A stretch of 11,847 nucleotides of DNA from an uncultured Collinsella sp. (GCA_900545615.1 UQZM01000058.1:1-11847), one strand, 5' to 3'; shown: positions 1 to 6,577, numbered from the stretch's first letter. Made by a program: numbers and translations. The notes: generated from the letters alone by a model not told the origin.

Positions 1-31
1 TGCCCCGTCGCGCGAAGCGCACGACGGGGCA
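1..31. repeat. Strong hairpin downstream of thrB, cut by the window edge
   Basis: Ten perfectly complementary bases at 1-10 (TGCCCCGTCG) and 22-31 (CGACGGGGCA) continue after one mismatch as GCG/CGC, giving a very stable stem. It lies 66 bp beyond the thrB stop, so it could end minus-strand transcription, but any T-tract would lie outside the window. Next to it, positions 35-50 read AACGTCCTCGATCATG on the minus strand, matching 15 of 16 bases at 5427-5442 in the large palindrome after asd. I therefore read this as the centre and one flank of a third copy of that palindrome family. Confidence 0.6.
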
Positions 32-97
32 ATTCATGATCGAGGACGTTTTCAGGGGAAGCCCCAAGGGGGCCGGTGAGAGCAATGAGGCAGGGCG

Positions 98-979
98 CTA
101 CAGGTACTCGATTTGAGCGCCCTCGGTGTCGCACGTCAGAATATGCGTGTCACACTTGGGGAACTGCTCACGCAGCTTGACCTGCAGGAACTTTGCCACG
201 ATGGTGTCGTCGGTTACAGCCATGAGGGTCGAGCCCGAACCGCTGATCCAGATGGTCTTAGCGCCTCCGTTAAGGCAGGTGTCGCGCACGGCGTTGTAGT
301 CGGGGATGAGGCGGCGGCGATAGGGCTCCTGGATGCGGTCGTCGTTGGCGGCAGCAATCAGGTCAAGGTCGCCGGTTTCCAGGCCGCGCGTCATGCCGGC
401 GATGCGGCCCATTTGCCATACGGCGGTGGAGAGTGGAATCTCCTGCGGCACAACCTTGCGCGCCTCGCTCGTATGCACCTCGTAGGGCGGAATCACGGTA
501 ATAAAACGCAGGCGATCGCTCACCTCGTAGCGCAGGCACTGGGGGAGCGAATCGGTCGGCGTAAAGGAACAGACGGCGCCGCCCAGGATAGCGGGGGCGA
601 CGTTATCGGGATGGCCCTCGACTTCGGTGGCAATGCGAACCAGCTCGGCGCGGTCGACGGTGTGGCCTGTCAGTGCGGCGGCGGCCATAATGCCGGCGAC
701 GACGCAGGTGGAGCTGGAGCCCAGGCCGCGGGCGACGGGCACGTCGGTCTGGATGTCGATGGCAACGGGAAAAGCCGGCTCGCCCCATGCAGCCAGTGCA
801 TCGACAAAGCTCACGTAGACCAGGTTGTTCTCGTTTTGGAATTCCTCGGGGCAGCCCGTGATGGTGAGTTTGTCGGCGCGCTCGAAGGTGAAGTGCGAGT
901 AGAGGCTGACGGCCATGCCGAGGGTATCGTAGCCGATGCCTAGGTTGGCGCTGGTTGCTGGGACGGTGATTTTGATCAT
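98..979 (-). CDS. thrB: Homoserine kinase
   Basis: ThrB phosphorylates L-homoserine with ATP to O-phosphohomoserine, the substrate of threonine synthase, in the cytoplasm (EC 2.7.1.39). The 293-residue protein is a full-length GHMP kinase. It has the N-terminal PATSANLG motif (7-14) with D18, the glycine-rich ATP loop PVARGLGSSS (81-90), EGHPDNVAP (121-129), and the C-terminal GSGST motif (247-251). I start it at the ATG at 979 because an AGGAGG ribosome site sits six bases upstream and the protein then opens with the family's MIKITVPATSANLG. A longer reading from 1051 would add 24 unlikely residues encoded inside a palindrome. It lies downstream of thrC on the same strand, but a terminator-like hairpin and a 112-bp palindrome intervene. 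Function is near certain from the motifs; how it is transcribed is not. Confidence 0.97.
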   Translation of the reverse strand: MIKITVPATSANLGIGYDTLGMAVSLYSHFTFERADKLTITGCPEEFQNENNLVYVSFVDALAAWGEPAFPVAIDIQTDVPVARGLGSSSTCVVAGIMAAAALTGHTVDRAELVRIATEVEGHPDNVAPAILGGAVCSFTPTDSLPQCLRYEVSDRLRFITVIPPYEVHTSEARKVVPQEIPLSTAVWQMGRIAGMTRGLETGDLDLIAAANDDRIQEPYRRRLIPDYNAVRDTCLNGGAKTIWISGSGSTLMAVTDDTIVAKFLQVKLREQFPKCDTHILTCDTEGAQIEYL

Positions 980-985
980 GTGGGT

Positions 986-992
986 CCTCCTG
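986..992 (-). promoter_or_regulatory. thrB ribosome binding site abutting a palindrome
   Basis: On the minus strand the bases read CAGGAGGACCCACATG, an almost ideal Shine-Dalgarno for the 979 start. It fixes the start codon. The site begins one or two bases after the outer arm of the 994-1105 palindrome, so folding or processing of that RNA could affect ribosome access. Confidence 0.8.
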
Positions 993-993
993 G

Positions 994-1105
994 GCGGGTC
1001 TGGCCGTTTAGTTCGCTGCTCGGGCAGTCCTGGCTCGCTCGGAAAGCACATTAAGTGCTTTCCGGCTCGTGCGGAACTCGCGACGAACTAAACGGCCAGA
1101 CCCGC
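994..1105. repeat. 112-bp nested palindrome between thrC and thrB
   Basis: Outer arms of 22 bp are perfectly complementary: 994-1015 (GCGGGTCTGGCCGTTTAGTTCG reads as two abutting halves, GCGGGTCTGGC and CGTTTAGTTCG) and 1084-1105. An inner stem pairs GGAAAGCAC (1041-1049) with GTGCTTTCC (1055-1063) around a five-base loop. The segments between are only partly complementary: GTCCT at 1027-1031 on one side and TGCGGA at 1070-1075 on the other. The same layout and core words recur at 5402-5531. Neither flank has a T-tract, so it is not a standard intrinsic terminator. It could be a mobile REP/MITE-like element, an RNase III substrate, or an RNA element acting on thrB. Confidence 0.85.
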
Positions 1106-1129
1106 TCGCATGCTCGTCATCATTCCGAA

Positions 1130-1168
1130 AGCTAAATAAATAGAAGGTGCGCCGGCTTTCGCCGGCGC
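1130..1168 (-). terminator. Probable intrinsic terminator of thrC
   Basis: On the minus strand GCGCCGGC-GAAA-GCCGGCGC (1168-1149) forms a perfect 8-bp GC stem capped by a GNRA tetraloop, 12 bases after the thrC stop. It is followed by a T-rich but interrupted tail, CTTCTATTTATTTAG. It would stop or attenuate thrC transcription before thrB. Confidence 0.65.
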
Positions 1169-1180
1169 TTAATAAGGGAT

Positions 1181-2698
1181 CTAGTTGGTGCTCATTCGTT
1201 TTGCTGCGGACTCGACGTAGCTTGCCATCTCATCGACGTCGCAGACGTCTTCGAAGCGGACGGGCTTGGACTCGAGTTCGGCGAGCTGGGCTGGGGCGAC
1301 CGTGTTGGTTGCCTGCTCGAGCACGCGCATGGCCTCAAAGTCGTCCTCGGGAACGTCGAGGCCCAGGGCGTCGCAGCAGGCACGCGGGAACTTGTAGGGG
1401 CTGGCGGTCGAAAGCAGCACGCGGGCCTTGGCGCCCTCGGTGGGGGCGACCTTTTCAAAGACGTGATAGCCGCAAGCGGTGTGCGGGTCGATCACGTAGC
1501 CGTTCGCATCCCAGCAACTCTTGATGGCAGCGCGGACCTCGTCCTCGCTGGCCCAACCGCAGCCAAAGACGCTCTGAATCTTTGCCAGCAGGTCGGCGGG
1601 AACCTCGTAGCGACCCGTCTGGGCAAGCTGCTTCATAAGGCCGGCAACGAGCTCGCAGTCGCCGTCGGACAGGAAGTAGAGCATGCGCTCCAGGTTGGAG
1701 CTGATGAGGATGTCCATCGACGGCGAGATGGTCGTGAAGAACGGACGGTTACGGTCGTAGACGCCGGTAGTCAGGAAGTCGGCAAGCACGTTGTTCTTGT
1801 CGCTCGCCACGACGAGCTTGGCGACGGGCAGACCCATGCGCTTGGCGTAGTAGCCTGCCAGGATATCGCCAAAGTTGCCGGTCGGTACGCAGAACTCCAC
1901 GGTGTCGCCGGCCTCGATGGCGCCGGCGCGCAGCAGCTGCGCATAGGCGGCAAAGTAGTAGACGACCTGCGGTACCAGACGGCCGACATTGATGGAGTTG
2001 GCGCTCGAAAGCACAGTGCCAGCGGCCTCCAGGCGCTCGGCAAGCTCCTTATCGGCAAAGATGCGCTTGACGGCGCTCTGGGCGTCGTCAAAGTTGCCGC
2101 GGATGCCGCAGACGGCGACGTTATCGCCCTCCTGCGTGGACATCTGCAGGTTCTGGACGCGGCTGACCTTGCCCTCGGGATAAAAAACGGTGATGCCCGT
2201 GCCCGGAGTGTCGGCAAAACCGGCAAGCGCGGCCTTGCCCGTGTCGCCCGACGTGGCGGTGACGATCATGATGCGCTCGGCGCCGCCGTCCTTGGCGGAA
2301 GTGCGGGCCATCAGACGGGGGAGCATCTGCAGGGCGACGTCCTTGAAGGCGCTCGTGGGGCCGCCAAAGAGCTCCATCACATAGGTCTGAGGGGCATCAG
2401 CGCCCGGCGCAGCGTCGAGTTTGACGAGCGGCGTAACCTCTTCACTCGCAAACGTGCCGCGGTATGCCTCGTCGACACACGCCGAAATTTCTTCGGCCGT
2501 GTAATCATTCAGTAACATTCCCAACACATCTTGAGCGATTTCAAAGTACGATTTATCTGCAAGCGAGCTGATATCGACCTGCTGGGTGCCGAGCTCGTCC
2601 GAGACAAACAAACCCCCGTCGGGAGCGATGCCGGTGCGGATTGCCACCTTACTTGAGCACGATAAAGTGCGTCCTCGTGTACTATGATAAGTTCCCAT
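1181..2698 (-). CDS. thrC: Threonine synthase
   Basis: ThrC converts O-phosphohomoserine to threonine and phosphate using pyridoxal phosphate (EC 4.2.3.1), the last step of threonine synthesis. At 505 residues it belongs to the long threonine synthase class. The N-terminus MGTYHSTRG and APDGGLFV (25-32) are family hallmarks. The PLP-binding lysine is K119 in PTSAFKDVALQ, and the phosphate-binding glycine loop is ATSGDTGKAAL (148-158). I chose the ATG at 2698 because GAGGAG lies nine bases upstream and the STRG start matches the family; the reading from 2743 would add 15 residues not expected in ThrC. It diverges from lysC, and thrB follows on the same strand. No frame damage is seen. Confidence 0.97.
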   Translation of the reverse strand: MGTYHSTRGRTLSCSSKVAIRTGIAPDGGLFVSDELGTQQVDISSLADKSYFEIAQDVLGMLLNDYTAEEISACVDEAYRGTFASEEVTPLVKLDAAPGADAPQTYVMELFGGPTSAFKDVALQMLPRLMARTSAKDGGAERIMIVTATSGDTGKAALAGFADTPGTGITVFYPEGKVSRVQNLQMSTQEGDNVAVCGIRGNFDDAQSAVKRIFADKELAERLEAAGTVLSSANSINVGRLVPQVVYYFAAYAQLLRAGAIEAGDTVEFCVPTGNFGDILAGYYAKRMGLPVAKLVVASDKNNVLADFLTTGVYDRNRPFFTTISPSMDILISSNLERMLYFLSDGDCELVAGLMKQLAQTGRYEVPADLLAKIQSVFGCGWASEDEVRAAIKSCWDANGYVIDPHTACGYHVFEKVAPTEGAKARVLLSTASPYKFPRACCDALGLDVPEDDFEAMRVLEQATNTVAPAQLAELESKPVRFEDVCDVDEMASYVESAAKRMSTN

Positions 2699-2801
2699 AT
2701 AACACTGCTCCTCGGATGCCTTGGTCCCAATCGGTGAAACCATGGTATCAGAGCGCGCAAAACAGGTTTGCAGAGGCTTTTAGAAAGGTAACCTCAAGCC
2801 C
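2699..2801. promoter_or_regulatory. Divergent thrC/lysC intergenic region
   Basis: This 103-bp gap must hold the promoters of both genes, since they are transcribed apart from it. I could not assign convincing -35/-10 pairs. On the minus strand TGATACCAT resembles an extended -10 but has no partner. No T-box, lysine riboswitch or leader peptide fits in so short a space. The lysC ribosome site is weak: AGAAAGG ends at 2788, 13 bases before the ATG. Confidence 0.5.
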
Positions 2802-4190
2802 ATGATTAAGATTGCCAAGTTTGGCGGCTCGTCGGTCGCCGACGCCGAACACTTCAAGAAGATTAAGGCCATCGTCGATGCCGACCCTGCCCGCCGTTTT
2901 GTGGTGGTTTCTGCCTGCGGCCGCCGCTTTAAGGGCGACACCAAGGTGACCGACCTGCTCTACCTGGTTAACGCGCACGTTAAGTATCACGTTTCGTGCG
3001 AGGAACTGCTCGAGGACATTGGCCAGCGCTATTTTGATATCGCTGACGAGCTGGAGCTCGCCTATCCCATCCGCGAGGAGTTTGCGGCCTTTGCCGAGCG
3101 CGCCCGCTCGGGCGGCTACTCTACCGAGGAGCTCGTGAGCCGTGGCGAGTACTTCACCGCTCGCCTGATGGCCGAGTACCTGGGCCTGCCGTTCCTGGAC
3201 GCCGCGACGGTTGTGGCGTTCCATCACGACGGTACGCTCAGCATGAACCGCACTTCCGAGCTGGTGCAGGAGTACGGTCAGCAGGGCGGCTTTGTTATGC
3301 CTGGCTTCTACGGCGCGACGCGTGAGGGCCAGATCAAGCTGCTCGACCGTGGCGGCGGCGATATTTCCGGCTCGATCCTGGCCAAGTGCCTGGGCGCCGA
3401 CCTGTACGAGAACTGGACCGACGTCTCGGGCTTCTATTCTGCCGATCCTCGCATTGTGCCCGAGGCTCAGCCCATTGCGCGCGTTACCTACGAGGAGCTG
3501 CGCGAACTTTCGTACATGGGTGCAAGCGTCCTGCACGAGGAAGCCGTATTCCCCGTGCGTGAGGCGGGTATTCCGCTGGTCATCAAGAACACCAATGCGC
3601 CGCAGGACCCCGGCACCATCATTAGCGAGACGGCTGACGAGGGCGAGGCAGAGCCCATCATTACCGGCGTGACCGGCAAGCGCGGCTTTGTCGCCATCAA
3701 CGTCGCCCGCGACCGCACCAAGCCTCGCGTCGGCTTTATGCGCCGCGCACTTTCGGTCTTCGAGCGCTATGACGTTTCCGTCGAGCACATGCCCACCGGT
3801 GTCGACCGCTTTGGCGCCGTGGTGCAGGAGAAGGATGTGCACGATTCGCTGTACTCGCTTGTGGGCGACATTCAACAGGAGGTAGAGCCGCTCGAGATCG
3901 AGGTTGTCGAGGGCCTGGCGCTCATCGCTACCGTCGGCCGTAACCTGCGCGGCCGCGCAGGTATCTCGGGCCATCTGTTTGGTATGCTTGGCCAGGCCGG
4001 CGTGAGTGTGCGCATGATTTCACAGAGCTGTGACGAGATCAATATCATTATCGGTGTCGAGGAGAAGGACTTCGACCTTGCGATTCGGACCATTTACCGT
4101 GCCTTCTCCGATGAGAACGGCATTGTGAAGGTCTCCGATCTGGAGGCTCCCGCGCCGGCCGATCCCACCCTGGCCGCGCTCAAAAAGTAG
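2802..4190 (+). CDS. lysC: Aspartate kinase (aspartokinase)
   Basis: LysC phosphorylates L-aspartate to 4-phospho-aspartate (EC 2.7.2.4), the first and usually feedback-controlled step of the aspartate pathway. The 462-residue protein has an amino-acid kinase domain (about 1-285) with KFGGSSV (6-12), RGEYFTAR (114-121), RGGGD (183-187) and WTDVSGFYSADPR (205-217). Two ACT regulatory domains follow (about 295-360 and 372-440), the second with SQSCDEINIIIGV (407-419). There is no homoserine dehydrogenase part, so it is monofunctional. ACT domains in this family bind lysine and/or threonine; which one acts here cannot be read from the sequence. The ATG at 2802 is chosen because translation opens directly with MIKIAKFGGSS. 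asd follows after 173 bp that include terminator-like hairpins. Confidence 0.97.
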   Translation: MIKIAKFGGSSVADAEHFKKIKAIVDADPARRFVVVSACGRRFKGDTKVTDLLYLVNAHVKYHVSCEELLEDIGQRYFDIADELELAYPIREEFAAFAERARSGGYSTEELVSRGEYFTARLMAEYLGLPFLDAATVVAFHHDGTLSMNRTSELVQEYGQQGGFVMPGFYGATREGQIKLLDRGGGDISGSILAKCLGADLYENWTDVSGFYSADPRIVPEAQPIARVTYEELRELSYMGASVLHEEAVFPVREAGIPLVIKNTNAPQDPGTIISETADEGEAEPIITGVTGKRGFVAINVARDRTKPRVGFMRRALSVFERYDVSVEHMPTGVDRFGAVVQEKDVHDSLYSLVGDIQQEVEPLEIEVVEGLALIATVGRNLRGRAGISGHLFGMLGQAGVSVRMISQSCDEINIIIGVEEKDFDLAIRTIYRAFSDENGIVKVSDLEAPAPADPTLAALKK

Positions 4191-4200
4191 CGACTGCTCG

Positions 4201-4232
4201 GTAGATTTTTGGGTCATGTCTCAAAAATCTAC
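4201..4232. repeat. 32-nt AT-rich palindrome after lysC
   Basis: GTAGATTTTTG (4201-4211) is perfectly complementary to CAAAAATCTAC (4222-4232). Two further pairs (one G-T) extend the stem to 13 bp around a TCATGT loop. It starts 11 bases after the lysC stop and stands out as AT-rich in a GC-rich region. It could be part of a bidirectional terminator or a dispersed repeat. Confidence 0.7.
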
Positions 4233-4240
4233 GGCGGGGC

Positions 4241-4262
4241 GTTTCGTTTCGGTTTCGTTTCG
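4241..4262 (+). repeat. Perfect tandem 11-bp repeat
   Basis: GTTTCGTTTCG occurs twice back to back (4241-4251 and 4252-4262), each itself containing a repeated TTTCG. It lies between the two hairpins of the lysC-asd gap. The T-rich tract follows the first hairpin and may act as a poor terminator tail. Confidence 0.8.
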
Positions 4263-4265
4263 ACG

Positions 4266-4297
4266 GGGCGGGTTTCATGCCCGCCCTGTTCTTGTAT
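4266..4297 (+). terminator. Probable intrinsic terminator of lysC
   Basis: GGGCGGG (4266-4272) pairs with CCCGCCC (4280-4286) around a seven-base loop. The stem is followed by TGTTCTTGTAT, a T-rich tail. It lies 75 bp after the lysC stop and 67 bp before the asd start, suggesting that asd has its own promoter. Confidence 0.6.
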
Positions 4298-4300
4298 AAA
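4273..4300 (+). promoter_or_regulatory. Candidate asd promoter
   Basis: TATAAA at 4295-4300 is a good -10. TTTCAT at 4273-4278 gives a 16-base spacer but is a weak -35 and falls in the loop of the preceding terminator. If real, transcription would start about 55 bases before asd. This is tentative. Confidence 0.3.
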
Positions 4301-4363
4301 CTGGCAACAATAATCGGCCTGCTCGGCGTGCGGGCAAAAGCCACAACCTTTAAAGGGGGAAGC

Positions 4364-5389
4364 ATGAAACAGTACACGGTTGCTATTTTGGGCGCGACGG
4401 GAGCCGTGGGCACCCAGATGCTCGAGTGCCTCAACGAGCAGGAGTTCCCGGTCGGCAAGCTCAAGCTGTTGGCAAGCGCACGCTCCGCGGGCAAGACCGT
4501 CGAGTTCCGCGGCGAGCAAATCGTGATCGAAGAGGCTTGCCCCGAGGCCTTTGAGGGCTGTGACATTGTGCTTGGCGCTGCCGGCGACGATATCGCCAAG
4601 GAATTGCTGCCCGAGGCCGTAAAGCGCGGCGCCGTCGTGGTCGACAACAGCCATGCCTTCCGCATGGATCCCGAGGTGCCGCTGGTCGTGCCCGAGATCA
4701 ATGCCGACGACATCAAGTGGCATCACGGCCTTATCGCCAACCCCAACTGCGCGACCATCATCGGCCTGGTTCCCACGTGGCCGCTGCATCAGCTTGCCGG
4801 CGTGAAGCGCATGATCGTCTCGACGTATCAGGCGGCTTCTGGTGCCGGTGCTCCCGGTATGGCCGAGCTCGAAGCGCAGCTTGCTGCCCTGGGCCGTGGC
4901 GAGGAGATTCCCGAGCCGCGCGCATTTGCCGCCCAGCTGGCGAGCAACCTGATTCCGCAGATTGGCGGCGTCAAGGAGGAGGGCTTTACCTCTGAGGAGA
5001 TGAAGCTACAAAACGAGGGCCGTAAGATCATGCACCTGCCCGAGCTGCGCGTGAACTGCACCTGCGTGCGCGTGCCTGTGCTGCGCTCGCACTCCGAGAG
5101 CATTACGCTCGAGTTCGAGCGTGACATTACGGTTGACGAGGCCCGTGTTGCGCTGGCTGCCGCTCCCGGCGTCAAGCTGGTTGACGATATGGCTGCCGAG
5201 GATGCACACGACCGTTTCCCCATGCCGATGGATACGTCCGACCAGGACCTGATTTGGGTCGGTCGCGTGCGCCGCGACATCTCGAACCCCGAGGCCGCGC
5301 GCGGTATCACCTTCTGGTGCTGCGGCGACCAAATCCGTAAGGGCGCGGCAACCAACGCCGTCCAGATCGCTAAGCTGCTCTGCGAGTAG
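4364..5389 (+). CDS. asd: Aspartate-semialdehyde dehydrogenase
   Basis: Asd reduces 4-phospho-aspartate with NADPH to aspartate 4-semialdehyde (EC 1.2.1.11), the precursor of diaminopimelate/lysine, threonine and methionine. The 341-residue protein opens with the NADP-binding loop VAILGATGAVG (6-16). VDNSHAFRM (93-101) and VPEINADD (109-116) are typical. The catalytic cysteine is C129 in NPNCATI. STYQAASGAGAPGM (153-166) and H243 in PVLRSHSESI (238-247) complete the active site. I start at the ATG at 4364, just after AAAGGGGGA, because it places the Rossmann fold at the N-terminus; the 29 extra residues of a reading from 4277 would come from the terminator and promoter region. It acts directly after LysC. 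A large palindrome begins 13 bases past its stop. Confidence 0.97.
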   Translation: MKQYTVAILGATGAVGTQMLECLNEQEFPVGKLKLLASARSAGKTVEFRGEQIVIEEACPEAFEGCDIVLGAAGDDIAKELLPEAVKRGAVVVDNSHAFRMDPEVPLVVPEINADDIKWHHGLIANPNCATIIGLVPTWPLHQLAGVKRMIVSTYQAASGAGAPGMAELEAQLAALGRGEEIPEPRAFAAQLASNLIPQIGGVKEEGFTSEEMKLQNEGRKIMHLPELRVNCTCVRVPVLRSHSESITLEFERDITVDEARVALAAAPGVKLVDDMAAEDAHDRFPMPMDTSDQDLIWVGRVRRDISNPEAARGITFWCCGDQIRKGAATNAVQIAKLLCE

Positions 5390-5401
5390 TGCGACCTGTC
5401 C

Positions 5402-5531
5402 GGCGGGGGCCGGGCTTAGTTTTCAGAACGTCCTCGACCATGTGTGGCGCCTTGTCCTGCTCCTTCGGAGCCGCGGACAAGGCGCCACACTGGTCTGCGG
5501 AGTGTTCTGAAAACTAAGCCCGGCCCCCGCC
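5402..5531. repeat. 130-bp nested palindrome after asd
   Basis: The outer arms 5402-5429 and 5504-5531 are perfectly complementary over 28 bp (arm begins GGCGGGGGCCGGGC and ends TTAGTTTTCAGAAC). A second perfect 16-bp stem lies inside: 5442-5457 (GTGTGGCGCCTTGTCC) with 5475-5490. A third stem, GCTCC-TTC-GGAGC, is at 5459-5471. The interval between outer and inner stems is only partly paired: GTCCT at 5430-5434 against TGCGGA at 5496-5501, the same words as in the 994-1105 palindrome. No T-tract follows, so it is not an ordinary intrinsic terminator. No clear target duplication flanks it. Confidence 0.9.
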
Positions 5532-5631
5532 TGCGGTGACTCGGCTGCGAGCGGCCAGCGATGGGGCCGTTGTTGGTTGGGGCCGCTGGGCTGATGTGAG
5601 GGCACGTGGCCGCTGCGGGCCCTGGTCCCGG

Positions 5632-5741
5632 CGGCGGCCTCGGCGCTTTGCGCCTGCCGCCTTGGGGGACTGTGGGGCGCGGCCGGCAGCTGCGGCGCGT
5701 TCGCGCCTGCTGCCTAGGGTGACTTTGGGGTCGATTGGGGT
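5632..5741 (+). repeat. Tandem pair of GC-rich hairpin units upstream of ogt
   Basis: Two units start 52 bp apart, at 5642 and 5694. About 31 of 37 aligned bases agree, running from GGCGC through GCGCCTGC to GACT and TGGGG. Each folds as a hairpin: GGCGC-TTT-GCGCC (5642-5654) and GGCGC-GTTC-GCGCC (5694-5707). The second also has an outer GGCAGC/GCTGCC stem (5685-5690 and 5709-5714). I recognise no known RNA family. The rest of the 403-bp asd-ogt gap holds the preceding palindrome, G-rich sequence with no recognisable gene, and a possible ogt -10 (TATTAT, 5760-5765). Confidence 0.65.
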
Positions 5742-5792
5742 TGTCTGCACAATTCGCGGTATTATGTTGCGGAGTTTTGAAAGGAGCCGCTG

Positions 5793-6371
5793 GTGGTCAC
5801 GACGACGTTTGCTTCGCCTTTGGGCGAAATCTTGCTTGCCGCTGATGGCCGCGGTCTGACGGGACTTTGGTTTGAGGGGCAGGAGCACTTTGGCTCTACA
5901 CTGCTCAAAGAAGATGCGGAGCACGTTGAAGGTGCCGATGCGGTTTCCGGTATTGGTGGCATATCGTCGGTGAGTCCGGCAAATGGTGCGGCTTCTTCGG
6001 TGCTTGAGCGTTCGTGGGCTTGGCTGAATGCTTATTTTGCAGGGCAGGAACCTCGGTTTACGCCGCCGTTGCATATGATTGGCACGGCATTTCAGCGTGA
6101 GGTTTGGTTTGAGCTGCTCTCTATCCCGCGTGGCGAGGTCGCTACGTATGGCGAGATCGCTCAGCGCGTTGCGGCTCGACATCGTGTGCCGGGAAACGAG
6201 GCACCTGTTGTGTCTCCTCGTGCGGTGGGGGCTGCGGTCGCGCGTAATCCCATTTCGATTATTGTGCCGTGCCATCGCGTGGTTGCCGCCGACGGGTCGC
6301 TCAACGGATATGCCGGCGGGCTTGATCGCAAGGAGTGGCTGCTTCGGCTTGAGGGCGCGTACGAGGAATAA
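5793..6371 (+). CDS. ogt: Methylated-DNA--[protein]-cysteine S-methyltransferase
   Basis: This DNA-repair protein moves alkyl groups from O6-alkylguanine (and O4-alkylthymine) to its own cysteine, a one-shot suicide reaction (EC 2.1.1.63). It is 192 residues long. The C-terminal domain has the helix-turn-helix region TAFQREVWFELLSIPRGEVATYGEIA (98-123, read as TAFQREVWFELLS followed by IPRGEVATYGEIA), RAVGAAVARNP (143-153) and the active site PCHRV (159-163, nucleophile C160). GYAGGLDRKEWLL (172-184) is also conserved. The start is GTG at 5793, with AAGGAG six bases upstream. A Gly/Ser/Ala-rich linker (about 46-69) separates the domains, and residues 129-142 add an insert before RAVG. Its codons end in T/G more often than those of the amino-acid genes. 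No LexA site is seen upstream. Confidence 0.95.
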   Translation: MVTTTFASPLGEILLAADGRGLTGLWFEGQEHFGSTLLKEDAEHVEGADAVSGIGGISSVSPANGAASSVLERSWAWLNAYFAGQEPRFTPPLHMIGTAFQREVWFELLSIPRGEVATYGEIAQRVAARHRVPGNEAPVVSPRAVGAAVARNPISIIVPCHRVVAADGSLNGYAGGLDRKEWLLRLEGAYEE

Positions 6372-6410
6372 CGCTCGAACACTTTGCATAACTAGGACGC
6401 CGTGAAAGAA

Positions 6411-6551
6411 CGGGACACGCTTTCCGAATGGAGGCTCAGACGGAAACTACGTCCCGGAATTCCGTTTTAAAGCGGGATGCGCTTTCCGAATGGCGTCCCA
6501 AGCGGAAACCGTGTCCCGGAATACAGCCTCAGAGTGGGGCGCCGTTTCCGG
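6411..6551. repeat. REP-like tandem repeat, 62-bp unit with alternating inverted motifs
   Basis: Two adjacent 62-bp copies (6411-6472 and 6473-6534) share CGGGAnnCGCTTTCCGAATGG, CGGAAAC and GTCCCGGAAT. A degenerate third start follows (6535-6551, GGGGCGCCGTTTCCGG). Each copy is a hairpin: CGGGACACGCTTTCCG (6411-6426) against 6441-6456, and CGGGATGCGCTTTCCG (6473-6488) against 6503-6518, with 12-13 of 16 bases pairing. The cluster starts 39 bp after ogt and ends just before the channel remnant. There is no CRISPR geometry. It resembles repetitive extragenic palindromes. Confidence 0.8.
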
Positions 6552-6577
6552 TTGAGACCACCTGCTTGGACATCCAT

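Noticed and set aside
113..943. 276-codon plus-strand frame across thrB
   Set aside because: Antisense shadow of a well-supported homoserine kinase.
980..1051. N-terminal extension of ThrB from an ATG at 1051
   Set aside because: It would be encoded within the palindrome, lacks homology to the family, and the AGGAGG site supports 979.
1463..2515. 350-codon plus-strand frame inside thrC
   Set aside because: Antisense shadow of thrC; Gly/Ala/Val/His-rich translation with no family signature.
2699..2801. Lysine riboswitch or T-box ahead of lysC/thrC
   Set aside because: The gap is too short and shows none of the conserved core or specifier/antiterminator features.
2748..3974. 408-codon open frame on the minus strand antisense to lysC
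   Set aside because: It mirrors lysC codon structure in GC-rich DNA, has a repetitive low-information composition and no recognisable domain; lysC on the other strand has clear motifs throughout.
4277..4363. N-terminal extension of Asd from an ATG at 4277
   Set aside because: It starts in the loop of the lysC terminator, while a ribosome site directly precedes 4364 and the Rossmann motif then falls at the expected position.
5402..5531. Standard Rho-independent terminator of asd
   Set aside because: The stems are far longer than usual and no T-tract follows on either strand, so I list it as a palindromic repeat whose role in termination is open.
5514..6389. 291-codon minus-strand frame antisense to ogt and its upstream repeats
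   Set aside because: Arg-rich, no domain, and it runs through the palindrome and hairpin repeats; ogt has all catalytic motifs.
6411..6551. CRISPR-like array
   Set aside because: Only two to three imperfect units, each internally palindromic along its whole length, with no unique spacers and no cas genes.
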